A stretch of DNA of 64,000 nt from Nitrospira sp. (GCA_024760545.1 CP060502.1:209452-273451), one strand, 5' to 3'; shown: positions 24,908 through 34,738, numbered from the stretch's first letter. The notes: generated from the sequence alone by a model not told the origin. Program-made: numbers and translations.

Positions 24908-26140
24908 ATGCCACACAGACTGCGCTACAAGTGGTCTCTCCTCGCCTGGCTCACCCTCCTCACCGGATGCGCCAATTCGTACTTTGTGCCTATGGAGCTT
25001 GCCCCTTCGCACATCGAACGCACCCCGGCCGGGACAGAACCAGCAAGCCGGCCGAGTCTGCACGTGATCACCCACTCTGATGGATTGGGATGGCAAGTCT
25101 CAGCGACCCAAGAATGGATCGACCGAGAGCACGTCACGGAACAGGAATATTGGAAGGGCTGGGTCTATGCACCAGCAAAGAATTCAGCAGCCCAGGTCGG
25201 GTACACCGCTGGCACCGTCCTTACCTGCCCGGGCAGCATTCTCGCTCACGTCTTTATCAGGATGATTCGGGTGGTCGGACTATTGGATCAAGCGGAACCC
25301 ACGTGGCACTACATTAAAGGGCTCTGTGTCGCGCCACTGCTAGGCTTGGATCCTACGACCCCACACTGGCAGACCCAACCAGGACCCACACATGACGTCA
25401 CACGCGTCTCCCAACGAGTCATTCGTCCACTCACCGACGGACGTCTCCAACTCCGCTGGATGCATAAGCAGTTCGATCCGGTCGGAACAGAATATGTGAT
25501 CACCAAGATGTCCCCAACACTCGATATCCGGTTACGCGAGGTCGCGGCCGTCCTTCTCCGGACCCATCAGCCCGATACCCTCCGCCAAGGCCAATTGGAG
25601 ATCACCCTCCATACCACTGACGGACTCACCATCACGACCCCCATTTCAATCAGCCCCTCCACGCTAAAAACGGCCCTTGAATCTGATCTGATCCGCAGAC
25701 CTGCTTCAGACTGGCCAACATCGCTTCGGATTCGCCTGGAGACCCAGGACCCTGCGCTAACATCACTGACCCAAACCCTCCTCACTGAACTGGGTTTACC
25801 CAGCGTTACCCGCGGAACCACTGCCACCTCGCTATATGCAGCTCAAAACCAGGAGGTTTCACCGCTGTTCCAAGAAGGGACCTCTAATTCCATCGGCCAT
25901 TGGACCGGAGCCACTGTACTCCTCTCCCTTACGAGCACGCGCATGACCGAAACCACACACTTACTTGTGGCCACCGCCAGCTCGATCGAAACAGGACTTG
26001 TCCTTGGACAATTCACCCTCGAAGGACGAGCTGGCCTCACTCCTGACGTCGCCAGTACCTTGCGTGCACAACTCACACAGTTGCTCACTGGTGACGGCCT
26101 CGCAGTCCGTCGTGGTCTCATGATCGAGGAACGCCGATGA
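24908..26140 (+). CDS. Outer-membrane lipoprotein, paralogue 1
   Basis: 410 residues. The start at 24908 gives a lipoprotein signal (KWSLLAWLTLLTGCAN) with lipobox LTGC. The first half (VSATQEWIDREHVTEQEYWK; CPGSILAHVFIRMIRVVGLL; LCVAPLLGLDP) resembles the same region of the next gene (VTQQFDDVEQVHTVQQQAAR; CPAGLIASVLSSRESANIL). The C-terminal third is a separate beta-rich domain. No known family. The two lipoproteins overlap by 4 bases (ATGA) and face away from both tra operons. Confidence 0.65.
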   Translation: MPHRLRYKWSLLAWLTLLTGCANSYFVPMELAPSHIERTPAGTEPASRPSLHVITHSDGLGWQVSATQEWIDREHVTEQEYWKGWVYAPAKNSAAQVGYTAGTVLTCPGSILAHVFIRMIRVVGLLDQAEPTWHYIKGLCVAPLLGLDPTTPHWQTQPGPTHDVTRVSQRVIRPLTDGRLQLRWMHKQFDPVGTEYVITKMSPTLDIRLREVAAVLLRTHQPDTLRQGQLEITLHTTDGLTITTPISISPSTLKTALESDLIRRPASDWPTSLRIRLETQDPALTSLTQTLLTELGLPSVTRGTTATSLYAAQNQEVSPLFQEGTSNSIGHWTGATVLLSLTSTRMTETTHLLVATASSIETGLVLGQFTLEGRAGLTPDVASTLRAQLTQLLTGDGLAVRRGLMIEERR

Positions 26141-27138
26141 AGATGCTGGTTGCCGCCATCCTTATTTTCTTATCTGGCTGTCAAACACTCCTGACCTCGC
26201 CTACTGGAACACCCTCAACGTCTCGCCTCCCGATCGAGCGACTTCCCCACAGCTCCCCGCACGTGCAGCTGACACCCAATGCCACCAAAGACCATTGGAC
26301 CATACAAGTCACGCAACAATTCGATGACGTCGAGCAAGTTCACACGGTCCAGCAACAGGCAGCACGTCGCTACCTTTTCTGGCCCCTGGCCCCTCTGAAC
26401 GGCCTGACACAATGTCCGGCCGGTTTAATCGCATCCGTCCTCTCTTCTCGAGAGAGCGCCAACATCCTGCGCGAGGTCGGCTGTATGCGGCTCCTGGCTA
26501 TGGAACCGTTACGCAATACCGTTCCCACCCACATGATTGACCATCGACAACAAGTACACCGATTGTCCGAATCCCCTGTCGCCGGCGCCGAGATCACCTT
26601 CCGTTCACATGACACAGAGGACGTGATCCACACCTTGACCGGCATCGATGGACGAGCCACCGTTCGAGGCCTCGTGCAACGTACGCTCGCCGGCGTCCTC
26701 ACCATCTCAGTGGCCAACCAGATCATCGAAACACAAGAGATCACCCTCAACCCCAGTCACCCTAACTCACGCATACGAGCACTACAGCTCCCGCCCAACC
26801 CCGTATTCCAAGTGGACGAAGCACACACCTCGCCCTACCTGGAGCACATGATCCGCATGCAGCTCCTTCAACTCGGGTTCTCAGTCCTGCCAAACACTCG
26901 ATCGCACAACGCAATTGTGGATGAACAGAAGATCCAACTAACAGGAAGAATCGAGGATGGGTCAACGGTGAAGACCGCTCGTCTCGCACCACCAACAATG
27001 CTCATTCAAGGAAGAAAAGAAGAAGAGTCCCCGTACGAAATCACAGTCCTCTTCGTAAAGAACGGCGAGCAGCACATCATCAGAATTGATGATCTCGGCG
27101 AATTAGCCCTTCTCCTTCAACGCCAACACTATAAGTAA
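26137..27138 (+). CDS. Outer-membrane lipoprotein, paralogue 2
   Basis: 333 residues with lipobox LSGC in MKMLVAAILIFLSGCQ. The first half is related to the preceding gene, as noted there. The middle (AEITFRSHDTEDVIHTLTGI and DGRATVRGLVQRTLAGVLTI) looks like a carboxypeptidase-regulatory or Ig-like beta domain. The start overlaps the previous stop by 4 bases, so translation is coupled. Function unknown; a role in surface exclusion or pilus anchoring would fit position but is not shown. Confidence 0.65.
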   Translation: MKMLVAAILIFLSGCQTLLTSPTGTPSTSRLPIERLPHSSPHVQLTPNATKDHWTIQVTQQFDDVEQVHTVQQQAARRYLFWPLAPLNGLTQCPAGLIASVLSSRESANILREVGCMRLLAMEPLRNTVPTHMIDHRQQVHRLSESPVAGAEITFRSHDTEDVIHTLTGIDGRATVRGLVQRTLAGVLTISVANQIIETQEITLNPSHPNSRIRALQLPPNPVFQVDEAHTSPYLEHMIRMQLLQLGFSVLPNTRSHNAIVDEQKIQLTGRIEDGSTVKTARLAPPTMLIQGRKEEESPYEITVLFVKNGEQHIIRIDDLGELALLLQRQHYK

Positions 27139-27214
27139 GAGCCATCCTCACACCGTGAACCGCAAACGGACATTGTGTTGACATTCGGCACACATTGTCA
27201 TAGGGTTATCAGAC

Positions 27215-27502
27215 ATGGAATCATGGGAATATGCCTTCGACCCGGACAAGAATGCCTGGCTCATACAAGAACGAGGGATCAGCTTCGAGCAGATCATCGC
27301 CCTCATTGAAAGCGGCCATCTCGTTCAGGTGCTGGAACACCACGATCGCGAGCGCTATCCTCACCAGTTGCTCTATGAAGTCGATGTGAATGGGTACATA
27401 TACATCGTCCCAGTCGTGAGAGAACACCGAACGCTTTTCTTAAAGACGATCTATCCCAGCCGAAAGGCCACCAGACATCACGAGAAAGGACGCGCCACAT
27501 GA
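27215..27502 (+). CDS. BrnT-like toxin candidate
   Basis: A 95-residue protein of BrnT-like style. FDPDKNAWLIQERGISFEQI starts it, as in the family's D..K...N...HGV.FEEA. It ends GYIYIVPVVREHRTLFLKTI and YPSRKATRHHEKG, the typical motif of this toxin fold. These are small RNases of type II toxin-antitoxin pairs. The following gene overlaps it by 4 bases and looks like the antitoxin, so the order is toxin first. Confidence 0.7.
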   Translation: MESWEYAFDPDKNAWLIQERGISFEQIIALIESGHLVQVLEHHDRERYPHQLLYEVDVNGYIYIVPVVREHRTLFLKTIYPSRKATRHHEKGRAT

Positions 27503-27780
27503 AAAAGAAACTTCTGCTGGATAAGGACGAGGATCAGGTAGTCGCGGATTACGAGCGCGGCGCCTTCAGGCCGGTGAAGAATCAAGCTATAGCAAGAAAA
27601 GAAGCCATGGACGCCGCCCGACGCTACATGCGCAAAGACGCCCGAATCAATATCCGTTTATCGACCGCTGATCTTGAAATGCTGAAGCGGCGCGCCGCCG
27701 AGGAAGGCCTGCCCTATCAAAGCCTGATCGCCAGTATCCTGCATAAATACGTCAGCCGCTCTGTGCCACAGACCAACTAA
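27499..27780 (+). CDS. Antitoxin candidate, ribbon-helix-helix type
   Basis: 93 residues. The N-terminal half is charged (LLLDKDEDQVVADYERGAF). The C-terminal half has the CopG/BrnA-type ribbon-helix-helix: RINIRLSTADLEMLKRRAAE, then GLPYQSLIASILHKYV. It would bind its own promoter and the toxin. It overlaps the toxin gene by 4 bases and converges with the next gene, overlapping its end by 4. Confidence 0.75.
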   Translation: MKKKLLLDKDEDQVVADYERGAFRPVKNQAIARKEAMDAARRYMRKDARINIRLSTADLEMLKRRAAEEGLPYQSLIASILHKYVSRSVPQTN

Positions 27781-28196
27781 CGGGCAAGCGGAGTAGCTTC
27801 AAGTACACAATCGCCATAAGCTTCCCTGTACATTCCATTGCCGATATACGTATTCGGAGCCGATGCTGGACCAGGGACCGCTCCCAAAGCAGAAGTTGTC
27901 CGATAATTCACAATGCCAATCCCTTTCCTATTTTTATCTCGACATATTTCATCTAGCTCAACACCTAATGGCTGCTTACCCTCGTCACGTAGAAGATTGT
28001 CTGCAGAACCCCAAGCGCCTATTGTGAGAACTTCAGATCGAACAACCTGATAGCCAGGAATCTGAGCCCCCACATAACGTCCCAACCATTTTCCCTTAGC
28101 ATTTCCTTCTGTCTCAGCCGCGGCCAGAGACCCAGACCAAGAGAGACCAACAAAGAAGCAGACAATTACAACCATCACCCGAGTCATCGATTTCAT
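27777..28196 (-). CDS. Secreted hypothetical protein of the tra operon
   Basis: 139 residues with signal peptide (VMVVIVCFFVGLSWSGSLAA, ending AAAET). The mature part contains GRYVGAQIPGYQVVRSEVLT and a conserved-looking Cys pair far apart (EICRDK; GDCVLEA). No family recognised. It is probably the last gene of the traA-traG operon. The ATG at 28196 or the one 3 codons later may be used; neither has a strong ribosome site. Confidence 0.55.
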   Translation of the reverse strand: MKSMTRVMVVIVCFFVGLSWSGSLAAAETEGNAKGKWLGRYVGAQIPGYQVVRSEVLTIGAWGSADNLLRDEGKQPLGVELDEICRDKNRKGIGIVNYRTTSALGAVPGPASAPNTYIGNGMYREAYGDCVLEATPLAR

Positions 28197-28220
28197 ATTT
28201 CTGCTAACCTACTTTACTGG

Positions 28221-28385
28221 TCAATCACGAGGATTCTGACTGTGATCAGGATCAAGAAACTCTCGCTGATAGTCACTCGCCCAGCCTAGTCGCTCGAAAT
28301 CGTCGTTATCTTGCCCCGGCAGCTGACCGAGAATATGCCATGCCCCACGGATATACTGCCGGATCGTGGAAAGCCAGTTCAGCAT
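28221..28385 (-). CDS. 54-aa hypothetical protein downstream of traG
   Basis: The small frame encodes a Trp-rich basic start (MLNWLSTIRQYIRGAWHILG) and an acidic tail (DNDDFERLGWASDYQREFL). GGAGGTAGG precedes the ATG, an excellent ribosome site. It starts 6 bases after the traG stop. The short first helix is amphipathic. Not recognised, but the ribosome site and spacing make it a likely gene. Confidence 0.6.
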   Translation of the reverse strand: MLNWLSTIRQYIRGAWHILGQLPGQDNDDFERLGWASDYQREFLDPDHSQNPRD

Positions 28386-28391
28386 GGTCAC

Positions 28392-31300
28392 CTACCTCCG
28401 TGAAGTGCCGCTAGATATCCCTCGCTGACGCTTAAACTCTTCTCGCATACTTGTTAACTTATCATAGATCCCTCGCTGTTCAGGATCAACAGGGGCCTGA
28501 GGATCATAGGGACGGGGGCTACCACCAGAGATCTTTTCCGCAGATCGCTGAAAACGACCAAACCGCGTAGCATCCATAGTCACCTGCCAACCAAGTCTCA
28601 CCCCTTCTGCAGCTTGAGCTGCTTCCTTCCAATGACCTGGTTTATCCGGGTCAAATGCATCTGACAGCCCCAAGGCTTCCAATGACTGCTGTCCTTTCGA
28701 AACCAACGTCGAAGATTCATCAATTTTTGTATTGAGCATATAGGCGCGACTATCACGACGCTCAATTCCTTTATGCCCCTCACTCCAAATCCGCTCACCT
28801 GCCTGATTCAGGACATCACGAACGACAAACCCACCAGCCGATTCTGCTTCACGGTGACTCACTTCACGCTCATTGGTTAACCTAAACTGACCTGGGTTTT
28901 TGGGGTCTGCCTCTACATCCCCAACCCTAAACACCGGCCCCCGCTCACCTTCGTGATACCCGATCTGTTTTCCCGTTGCGGTGTTTGTGAAATGCATACT
29001 GACGATATCCCCTTCTGGAGACATCTCGATCCCCCCTGCGACACGGGCTGTGCCCTGTCCGTCCAACCCAGGAACAAGAAACGATCCTGAAAAACTGTTC
29101 CGATTCGAGGTCTCGCTCGTCAACATCCGCCAGTCGCCTGTGCCGTCTCCGCCTCGACCAAGAGTCGACGAATGGAGATTGCCAGCGTGGTCGGCAACCC
29201 GTTTATCAACCACACCAGAAACAGCACCTGAAACGACATGCCGACTCTGGTCTTCCATAAATCTCTGTGTGCTTTTCTGCCCATCAGCTCCTTGCACATT
29301 TTGCACGGTCTCGATTGCATTAAACTTCTGTGACCCTGCTCCAGCAGAAATCACGTACCCAGTTCCCTCTCCCCCCTTTAGCTCAGATGACCCATCAGAT
29401 CCAAGTCCATCCAGAGTCAACTTTCCACTCCCCACAGGCAATTCACTCAACGGCCGCGGTTCCATCGAGACCGCCAATGAGCGTTCACCAAACGCACCTC
29501 TATTAACGGCCGTCGTGGTATCCGGTGTCCGAATCAAACGATCAAACAGCGACCCTGACTTCTCCGGATCCACCGTCGCATGCCCATGCGACGTAAAATG
29601 GGTTTGCCCAATCGACTTTAAATTCCCATGTCCATCGTCTAGCCATGCCGGGGCAGTCAAAGTTTCATCATAGGTGTAATCCGACGACCCTGGATTGTTT
29701 CTCAACGTCAACTGCCGGCCACCATCGCCAATGACGCGTTGTGTCCCCCCATGATCCAAATCAGAAAAGAAGACCTGACCGTCTTTGGATTCAACATGGC
29801 CTCTGGATACGACATTATTCCCATCAATCACCGGACCGTTATAACTCCAGTTCTGACTATCCCGCCCCCCATACTTCTGAAGATGTCCGCCAACCAACTG
29901 CAGATCGTCGACCTGCATCATCATCCCTGAGGAATGCGCTTCTAACCGTGCGGACCAATCCTCAGTGGGAGCATGCATCTCCCAGCGCCCTTGCTGTGGG
30001 TTGTACGACATCTCTCCACGAAGCTCACCACGGTAGCCATCTTTATCCACCGTGAACGACGATTGAAATGGTTGCCCACTCCCATCGGCGGCCACCCCAC
30101 CCTGACCATGCACCACACCCGCTAACGTCTCATGAGAGCCATCAGCATGAAACACCTCAACGTGTGAAGCCCCTGAATACGATCGTGTCAGTTCTCCAGC
30201 ATTCCCCTCTGTGGTCGTCGTCATCAGCCCATGCTCGGAACTATGTTGCGTGTGTAAATTCGTCCCATCACTACTCGTCACGGTCATCCCTTTGGAGAAA
30301 TCCGGCATGCCTTGGTCATTCAGTCCGACATTGCTCAACGCATACCGATGTTCACCGTGCTCCGTTGAATGCGCGGTCATCACCCCACCACTCCACGGAG
30401 AATCGGCTGAGGGGCGTGAAAAACTGGCTGTCACATCCGCCATGACAGTCTCGGTTCGCCCATTGACGCTCATCGGCACGGCCGCAGTCCCGACTGCCGT
30501 AAATAACTGTTGATGATCCCCTTGCGTGCGAAGTTCTTTGGTGAACCCCCCTTCCGACCAGGTATCGCTGAGCGACTTCTGTTGGTTCATGCGCTGATTC
30601 CAGGTCTCGCGGTAGTCATGTTGGACATTATTGCCGTCACGGCCCATATACGACACGTCGACATGATCCCCCGACACCTCAAATTGAGCCGAGTGCATCT
30701 GACCATCAGCACCCTGAACCGGTTGACGCCACACCCCTCCCATATACTCATCACCGTGCTTGCTCCATGAGCCCTCGGGACCATGGTACTGCTTCGTCAT
30801 GCCATCCCGGCTCACCGTCATCGAGCTCCCGTCACCATACCCAACACTCGTATTGCCCCCTTGATGATGCATCATCGTGCCAGTACCACCACGAAAGTAA
30901 CTGGACCCAGCATGGAACCCACCCGACGCATCTTGCACCATCGGGGAGTGCTCCTCCTTCAAATGCTGTCCGGGCTCCACGTACTTCCCATCCCCATGGG
31001 CATACTGCGACGCCTCATGCGCCGCAGCCGATTGCGCCCCTGCTGTAGCCCCTGTCACCGCCGAAGCCAACGAGCTCATCCCATACGCCGCGACCGTCGC
31101 CAAGGTCGGAACCGCCCAGATCAGCCGCCCTGAAAACGTATTCAGGCCAATCAAGACATTGGAATAGTCGTCAAACGAATTGAATGAAATCAGCCCCACG
31201 GTAATCTGCGCCATCTGTTGAACCCCATACTGATACACCACAAAGTTCAAGATCGCGTACATGGGGATCCACATAAAGAGCCATCCATACCCCAATACCA

Positions 31301-32375
31301 ATCCGCGGATGGTCGCAAACATGGCAGGACTCATGGCTAACGCCAACATGAGCGGCGTCAAAAGATACACCACACTCTCCGAAACGGTCCGCATCAAGGG
31401 AACAAACCGAGCCGATATCAACGAATCCGCATACGCTTGATTCTTAATATCGGCTGTAATGGATTTCGTCATTTGCACAACCGCACTGGCGGTATCGTTC
31501 CCCTCTTCAGCAGATTGCCGATCCGCATCCTTCCACCGCTCGCGTAACAACACATTATTGATGAGTGCGCGAGGACCCTGCCCGCTCCCCATGATATTCG
31601 TGATAAAGGCCTGCACCGGCGTTAATTCTCCATCGGGCATATCCAGGACGCCCAACACAGCACGAAATTGCCGCATCGTCTCATCGTAATCGGGCTCACC
31701 ATTCGCCAGCCCATTGACAATCCAGCGATCGTACATCTCTGGACAAGTGCTCTGCGCAAACTGATTCCCCAGTCGAATCTCGACAATCGGCAAAGCAGCG
31801 TTCGTGACCGCAATTGCCGTGACCATATTCGGAGAATTCAAAATAGGTTCACGTTGCAACCGATTCAGCTCAATCTCCCGGAACACACAATCCTTCAGAT
31901 AATTGGTCACATTCGCTTGCAGATCCCCAGGGATGATTTCCTGCATCATCGTCTTCTGCATGTCGAAAAACCCTCGACCAATGGACGAATTGACCACCCG
32001 ATACTCCGCCGGCAACCCAAACGTCGTCTCAACACCCACCATCGTTTGATAACTGATTTCGGAGGTCATGTAGGCCGGAAACGCCACCGCCAACGGGACA
32101 TTCCCAATGACCTGATCTGGTACTCCCGGATTCACTAAATCATGCACGAGGACGGTCATTCTGATATTGAGCGTCACCGCCAGAATAACGATCGCACCAA
32201 AGACCCATTGCCACTGAATCCGGCCACGGCCGAGGAATGACACAATGCCCCCAAACACTAAACAGACCATCCCTAAGCGCAGCAAACTTTCATACCCCCC
32301 ACCCATTAAAAAGACGATGGCACGGATCACATCCGACAACACATCGCCACTTCCAAATGTGTTAATTGGCCACAT
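28392..32375 (-). CDS. traG: TraG-like mating-pair stabilisation/entry protein
   Basis: 1327 residues. The first 480 follow F-type TraG: several membrane helices (MVCLVFGGIVSFLG; WVFGAIVILAVTLNI; VVYLLTPLMLALAM; LVLGYGWLFMWIPMYAIL; WAVPTLATVAAYGMSSLASA) and the large periplasmic loop with VNSSIGRGFFDMQKTM. The last 840 residues are hydrophilic, rich in Gly, Ser, His and Asp, with loose repeats of strand pairs (VGYGDGSSMTVSRDGM; GELTRSYSGASHVEVFHADG), unlike F TraG. TraG supports pilus assembly and mating-pair stability, and its tail takes part in entry exclusion. The long tail may be the specificity part. Confidence 0.85.
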   Translation of the reverse strand: MWPINTFGSGDVLSDVIRAIVFLMGGGYESLLRLGMVCLVFGGIVSFLGRGRIQWQWVFGAIVILAVTLNIRMTVLVHDLVNPGVPDQVIGNVPLAVAFPAYMTSEISYQTMVGVETTFGLPAEYRVVNSSIGRGFFDMQKTMMQEIIPGDLQANVTNYLKDCVFREIELNRLQREPILNSPNMVTAIAVTNAALPIVEIRLGNQFAQSTCPEMYDRWIVNGLANGEPDYDETMRQFRAVLGVLDMPDGELTPVQAFITNIMGSGQGPRALINNVLLRERWKDADRQSAEEGNDTASAVVQMTKSITADIKNQAYADSLISARFVPLMRTVSESVVYLLTPLMLALAMSPAMFATIRGLVLGYGWLFMWIPMYAILNFVVYQYGVQQMAQITVGLISFNSFDDYSNVLIGLNTFSGRLIWAVPTLATVAAYGMSSLASAVTGATAGAQSAAAHEASQYAHGDGKYVEPGQHLKEEHSPMVQDASGGFHAGSSYFRGGTGTMMHHQGGNTSVGYGDGSSMTVSRDGMTKQYHGPEGSWSKHGDEYMGGVWRQPVQGADGQMHSAQFEVSGDHVDVSYMGRDGNNVQHDYRETWNQRMNQQKSLSDTWSEGGFTKELRTQGDHQQLFTAVGTAAVPMSVNGRTETVMADVTASFSRPSADSPWSGGVMTAHSTEHGEHRYALSNVGLNDQGMPDFSKGMTVTSSDGTNLHTQHSSEHGLMTTTTEGNAGELTRSYSGASHVEVFHADGSHETLAGVVHGQGGVAADGSGQPFQSSFTVDKDGYRGELRGEMSYNPQQGRWEMHAPTEDWSARLEAHSSGMMMQVDDLQLVGGHLQKYGGRDSQNWSYNGPVIDGNNVVSRGHVESKDGQVFFSDLDHGGTQRVIGDGGRQLTLRNNPGSSDYTYDETLTAPAWLDDGHGNLKSIGQTHFTSHGHATVDPEKSGSLFDRLIRTPDTTTAVNRGAFGERSLAVSMEPRPLSELPVGSGKLTLDGLGSDGSSELKGGEGTGYVISAGAGSQKFNAIETVQNVQGADGQKSTQRFMEDQSRHVVSGAVSGVVDKRVADHAGNLHSSTLGRGGDGTGDWRMLTSETSNRNSFSGSFLVPGLDGQGTARVAGGIEMSPEGDIVSMHFTNTATGKQIGYHEGERGPVFRVGDVEADPKNPGQFRLTNEREVSHREAESAGGFVVRDVLNQAGERIWSEGHKGIERRDSRAYMLNTKIDESSTLVSKGQQSLEALGLSDAFDPDKPGHWKEAAQAAEGVRLGWQVTMDATRFGRFQRSAEKISGGSPRPYDPQAPVDPEQRGIYDKLTSMREEFKRQRGISSGTSRR

Positions 32376-32393
32376 CGTAGGGGTGCTCCACGC

Positions 32394-33761
32394 TTATTGA
32401 ACGTTATGCTTTTTCCGCTCCGGTCGCGCCAACGCCTTCTTTAACGTCTGCGTTGAATAATAGGTAAACGCCGGTCCATGTCCCAACCGCTCTAATTCGT
32501 ACATCACTTCCCCATGAGCCGCTGATCGGACGGCATACGCTTGTTTATAGAATTCGTTCACGTCGGCAGGAAACCCAACCTGTTTCTGCGCCCAACGGGC
32601 CGACTGTTTCTCGATTTCTTTGAGTGCCCGATCAATCCATCCCCACGCAAACTGTGCTCCGAGCAAGGCTCCAACTTGGGCCTTGAGTACCTCCGTCTGA
32701 CCGGGTTTCGTCGAGTATCCCACCAGCAACCGATAGAGCGGAATGGGAGATTTATCGATCAAATCTCTCTCGACTGGGGTCAATGCAACCCCATCGACCG
32801 TCAATTTCTGCACAATGGTGTCATACATCCGTTCCGCCCGCAGCTGTGTACCCACCAAATTTGTGACATCCGTCTCGAACGGAGCCAAACACCTCACCGC
32901 ATCAGCTGGACCACAATCAAGCAATCGCACAACCGTGGTCGTTCCATCCGCATTGATCAAATCCGACAGACGAATCGTCGGGGGTAACTGCGCTGGCACT
33001 CCATCAGCCCCGACATACACCGTCCCCATCACACTCTGCATCATCTTGGCATCATCCACCGCCCAACCAGATTCAATAAGCGCCTGATAGACAAGATTCC
33101 CCTTCGGGTCTTCGGGTGTCCCATCCAACGCTGTGGCTGCCTGCTGTGTGGTTTGGGTACGCTCCGCGTCTTGACCAGCCCAATAGTCCATCAACGCACC
33201 ACCGGCCACGCCCACTTCCTTCACCGAATCTTGAATCTTCGTCGCCACCGACGAAATCTGGTTAGGTTGGCCCCTCGCAAGCTTTGCCAGTTCTCCACCA
33301 ATTTGGCAGGGAGAGAGCCGGCCGGCCGCGTTAATCGCCCGCGCCGCCGCCTCCAACTTCGAAATGATGTTTTCACAAGGCTGACACAGCTCCATCAGCG
33401 CCAATTGGAACGCAAACCCCAAGACGGCGGACGTGCCCAGTTGTTGCAACAAATCGGTAAAACGGCCCAACGAGGGAAAAGAAATAGACCCAAGATACAA
33501 ATCGATTTTTCCACACCCGGCCGAGAATCGCGGTGGCGCAAAATTCACCAAGTTGAACGTCTCATTCGGGATCCGGATCCCCATTGCTCCGCCCGTTAAC
33601 GCCCCAGATACCTGGCTCTGATAAGCCCCGGGTCGCGTCATCGTGGCTCCGCCCCACCCATCGAACATCCGCTGCAATGAGTCATTGATATCCGCGTGGG
33701 ATACACCCGACGATCCGAGGACACTCAACAGAATAATCAGAGCACCGATGCGTTTCGCCAT
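32394..33761 (-). CDS. traH: Conjugative pilus assembly protein TraH
   Basis: 455 residues with signal peptide (GALIILLSVLGSSGVSHADI). The TraH marks are MFDGWGGATMTRPGAYQSQV, ALTGGAMGIRIPNETFNLVN, FSAGCGKIDLYLGSISF, LCQPCENIISKLEAAARAIN and SPCQIGG. Its cysteines are probably paired in the periplasm. TraH works with TraF, TraU, TraW and TrbC in pilus extension and retraction. Length is normal for the family. Confidence 0.9.
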   Translation of the reverse strand: MAKRIGALIILLSVLGSSGVSHADINDSLQRMFDGWGGATMTRPGAYQSQVSGALTGGAMGIRIPNETFNLVNFAPPRFSAGCGKIDLYLGSISFPSLGRFTDLLQQLGTSAVLGFAFQLALMELCQPCENIISKLEAAARAINAAGRLSPCQIGGELAKLARGQPNQISSVATKIQDSVKEVGVAGGALMDYWAGQDAERTQTTQQAATALDGTPEDPKGNLVYQALIESGWAVDDAKMMQSVMGTVYVGADGVPAQLPPTIRLSDLINADGTTTVVRLLDCGPADAVRCLAPFETDVTNLVGTQLRAERMYDTIVQKLTVDGVALTPVERDLIDKSPIPLYRLLVGYSTKPGQTEVLKAQVGALLGAQFAWGWIDRALKEIEKQSARWAQKQVGFPADVNEFYKQAYAVRSAAHGEVMYELERLGHGPAFTYYSTQTLKKALARPERKKHNVQ

Positions 33762-33772
33762 ACGCCTCCGGA

Positions 33773-34672
33773 TTAAGATTTCAACGGATGTGATTTCAGA
33801 CCGGCCCGATGTTGCAGAATCGTCAACACGCGGGTGCGAAGATCATCCAAGGTAATCAGCCCAGTCCCGATCGGAACGATGAATTGCTCTTCAGGAATAG
33901 CCAAAAAGATCACAGGCACTTTATTCACCCCCAGCTGATCGCCCATCCCGTTATCTACGACTGCCTGCGGGAACTCAGGGAGCGTCCGGCCATCCTGCGT
34001 CACCGCCTTCACCGAAATCCCATAGGTGTCACTGAACACCTTCAACATCTGCGCCTGCTTCTGACAATAAGGGCACGTCGACGTAAAGAAAAAGAACAAT
34101 CCCGCCTTCTCCGAAATCCCCCGCAACACCTCATCGTCCTTTACTTGCTTCGCCTCGGCATAAATCTCATGGCCCACCGTTGAAATCGGATTCGAGGAGC
34201 TAAAGTCATACTGCGGATGCGTATACATGACGGTCGCCCACATATCCGTAAACCGCTGAGCCCGATTGAATGTCTCCTTATGCACCTGGATATAGCTCAA
34301 CACCGTTTCTTCCGTTTGGACATCCAAGGCTGCTTCTTTCTTGGCCGTGAGAAGGATTTTGAGCCAGGCGGCGGGGAGGTTCGGCAAATCGATCTTATCA
34401 ACGGGAAGTTTCTTGAGCGCTTCTTTCAGCGCCAGTTGATCTTTGAAATGCTCCGGTTGGAGCGGGATTGCCGGGGAAGGAGGTAACTGTTTTGGAGTAA
34501 TGTCTTGTTCCGGTTCAGGAAAGCGATCTTGATAGAAGTAATAGCCTTTCCACTCGGTCAACTCTGGGGACGGTTCCGGCTGAAAGAGTTTGTCGTAATC
34601 CGCTCGACTGGGGCTCGCGCCAGCCACCAGCACGATGCCCACCATCAACCCATACACCCAGACCGTCATCAT
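33773..34672 (-). CDS. traF: TraF, thioredoxin-like pilus assembly protein
   Basis: 299 residues with a short signal peptide. The N-terminal part holds TraF's YYFYQDRFPEPEQD start. A thioredoxin fold from residue 185 carries FFFTSTCPYCQKQAQML at about 199-202, then VNKVPVIFLAIPEEQ with the cis-Pro. Unlike F TraF, the CxxC pair is present (CPYC), so it may be a true disulfide enzyme. GAAGGGGGTGT precedes the ATG. Partner genes traH and traU flank it. Confidence 0.9.
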   Translation of the reverse strand: MMTVWVYGLMVGIVLVAGASPSRADYDKLFQPEPSPELTEWKGYYFYQDRFPEPEQDITPKQLPPSPAIPLQPEHFKDQLALKEALKKLPVDKIDLPNLPAAWLKILLTAKKEAALDVQTEETVLSYIQVHKETFNRAQRFTDMWATVMYTHPQYDFSSSNPISTVGHEIYAEAKQVKDDEVLRGISEKAGLFFFFTSTCPYCQKQAQMLKVFSDTYGISVKAVTQDGRTLPEFPQAVVDNGMGDQLGVNKVPVIFLAIPEEQFIVPIGTGLITLDDLRTRVLTILQHRAGLKSHPLKS

Positions 34673-34738
34673 ACACCCCCTTCTATCTATTCTTATTACG
34701 GTCTGGACCTTAGAGTCGGTGCGGCCCGCCTCAACACC

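Noticed and set aside
29700..31130. Long plus-strand frames inside traG
   Set aside because: Shadow frames of the Gly/Ser/His-rich tail; no start sites and biased composition.
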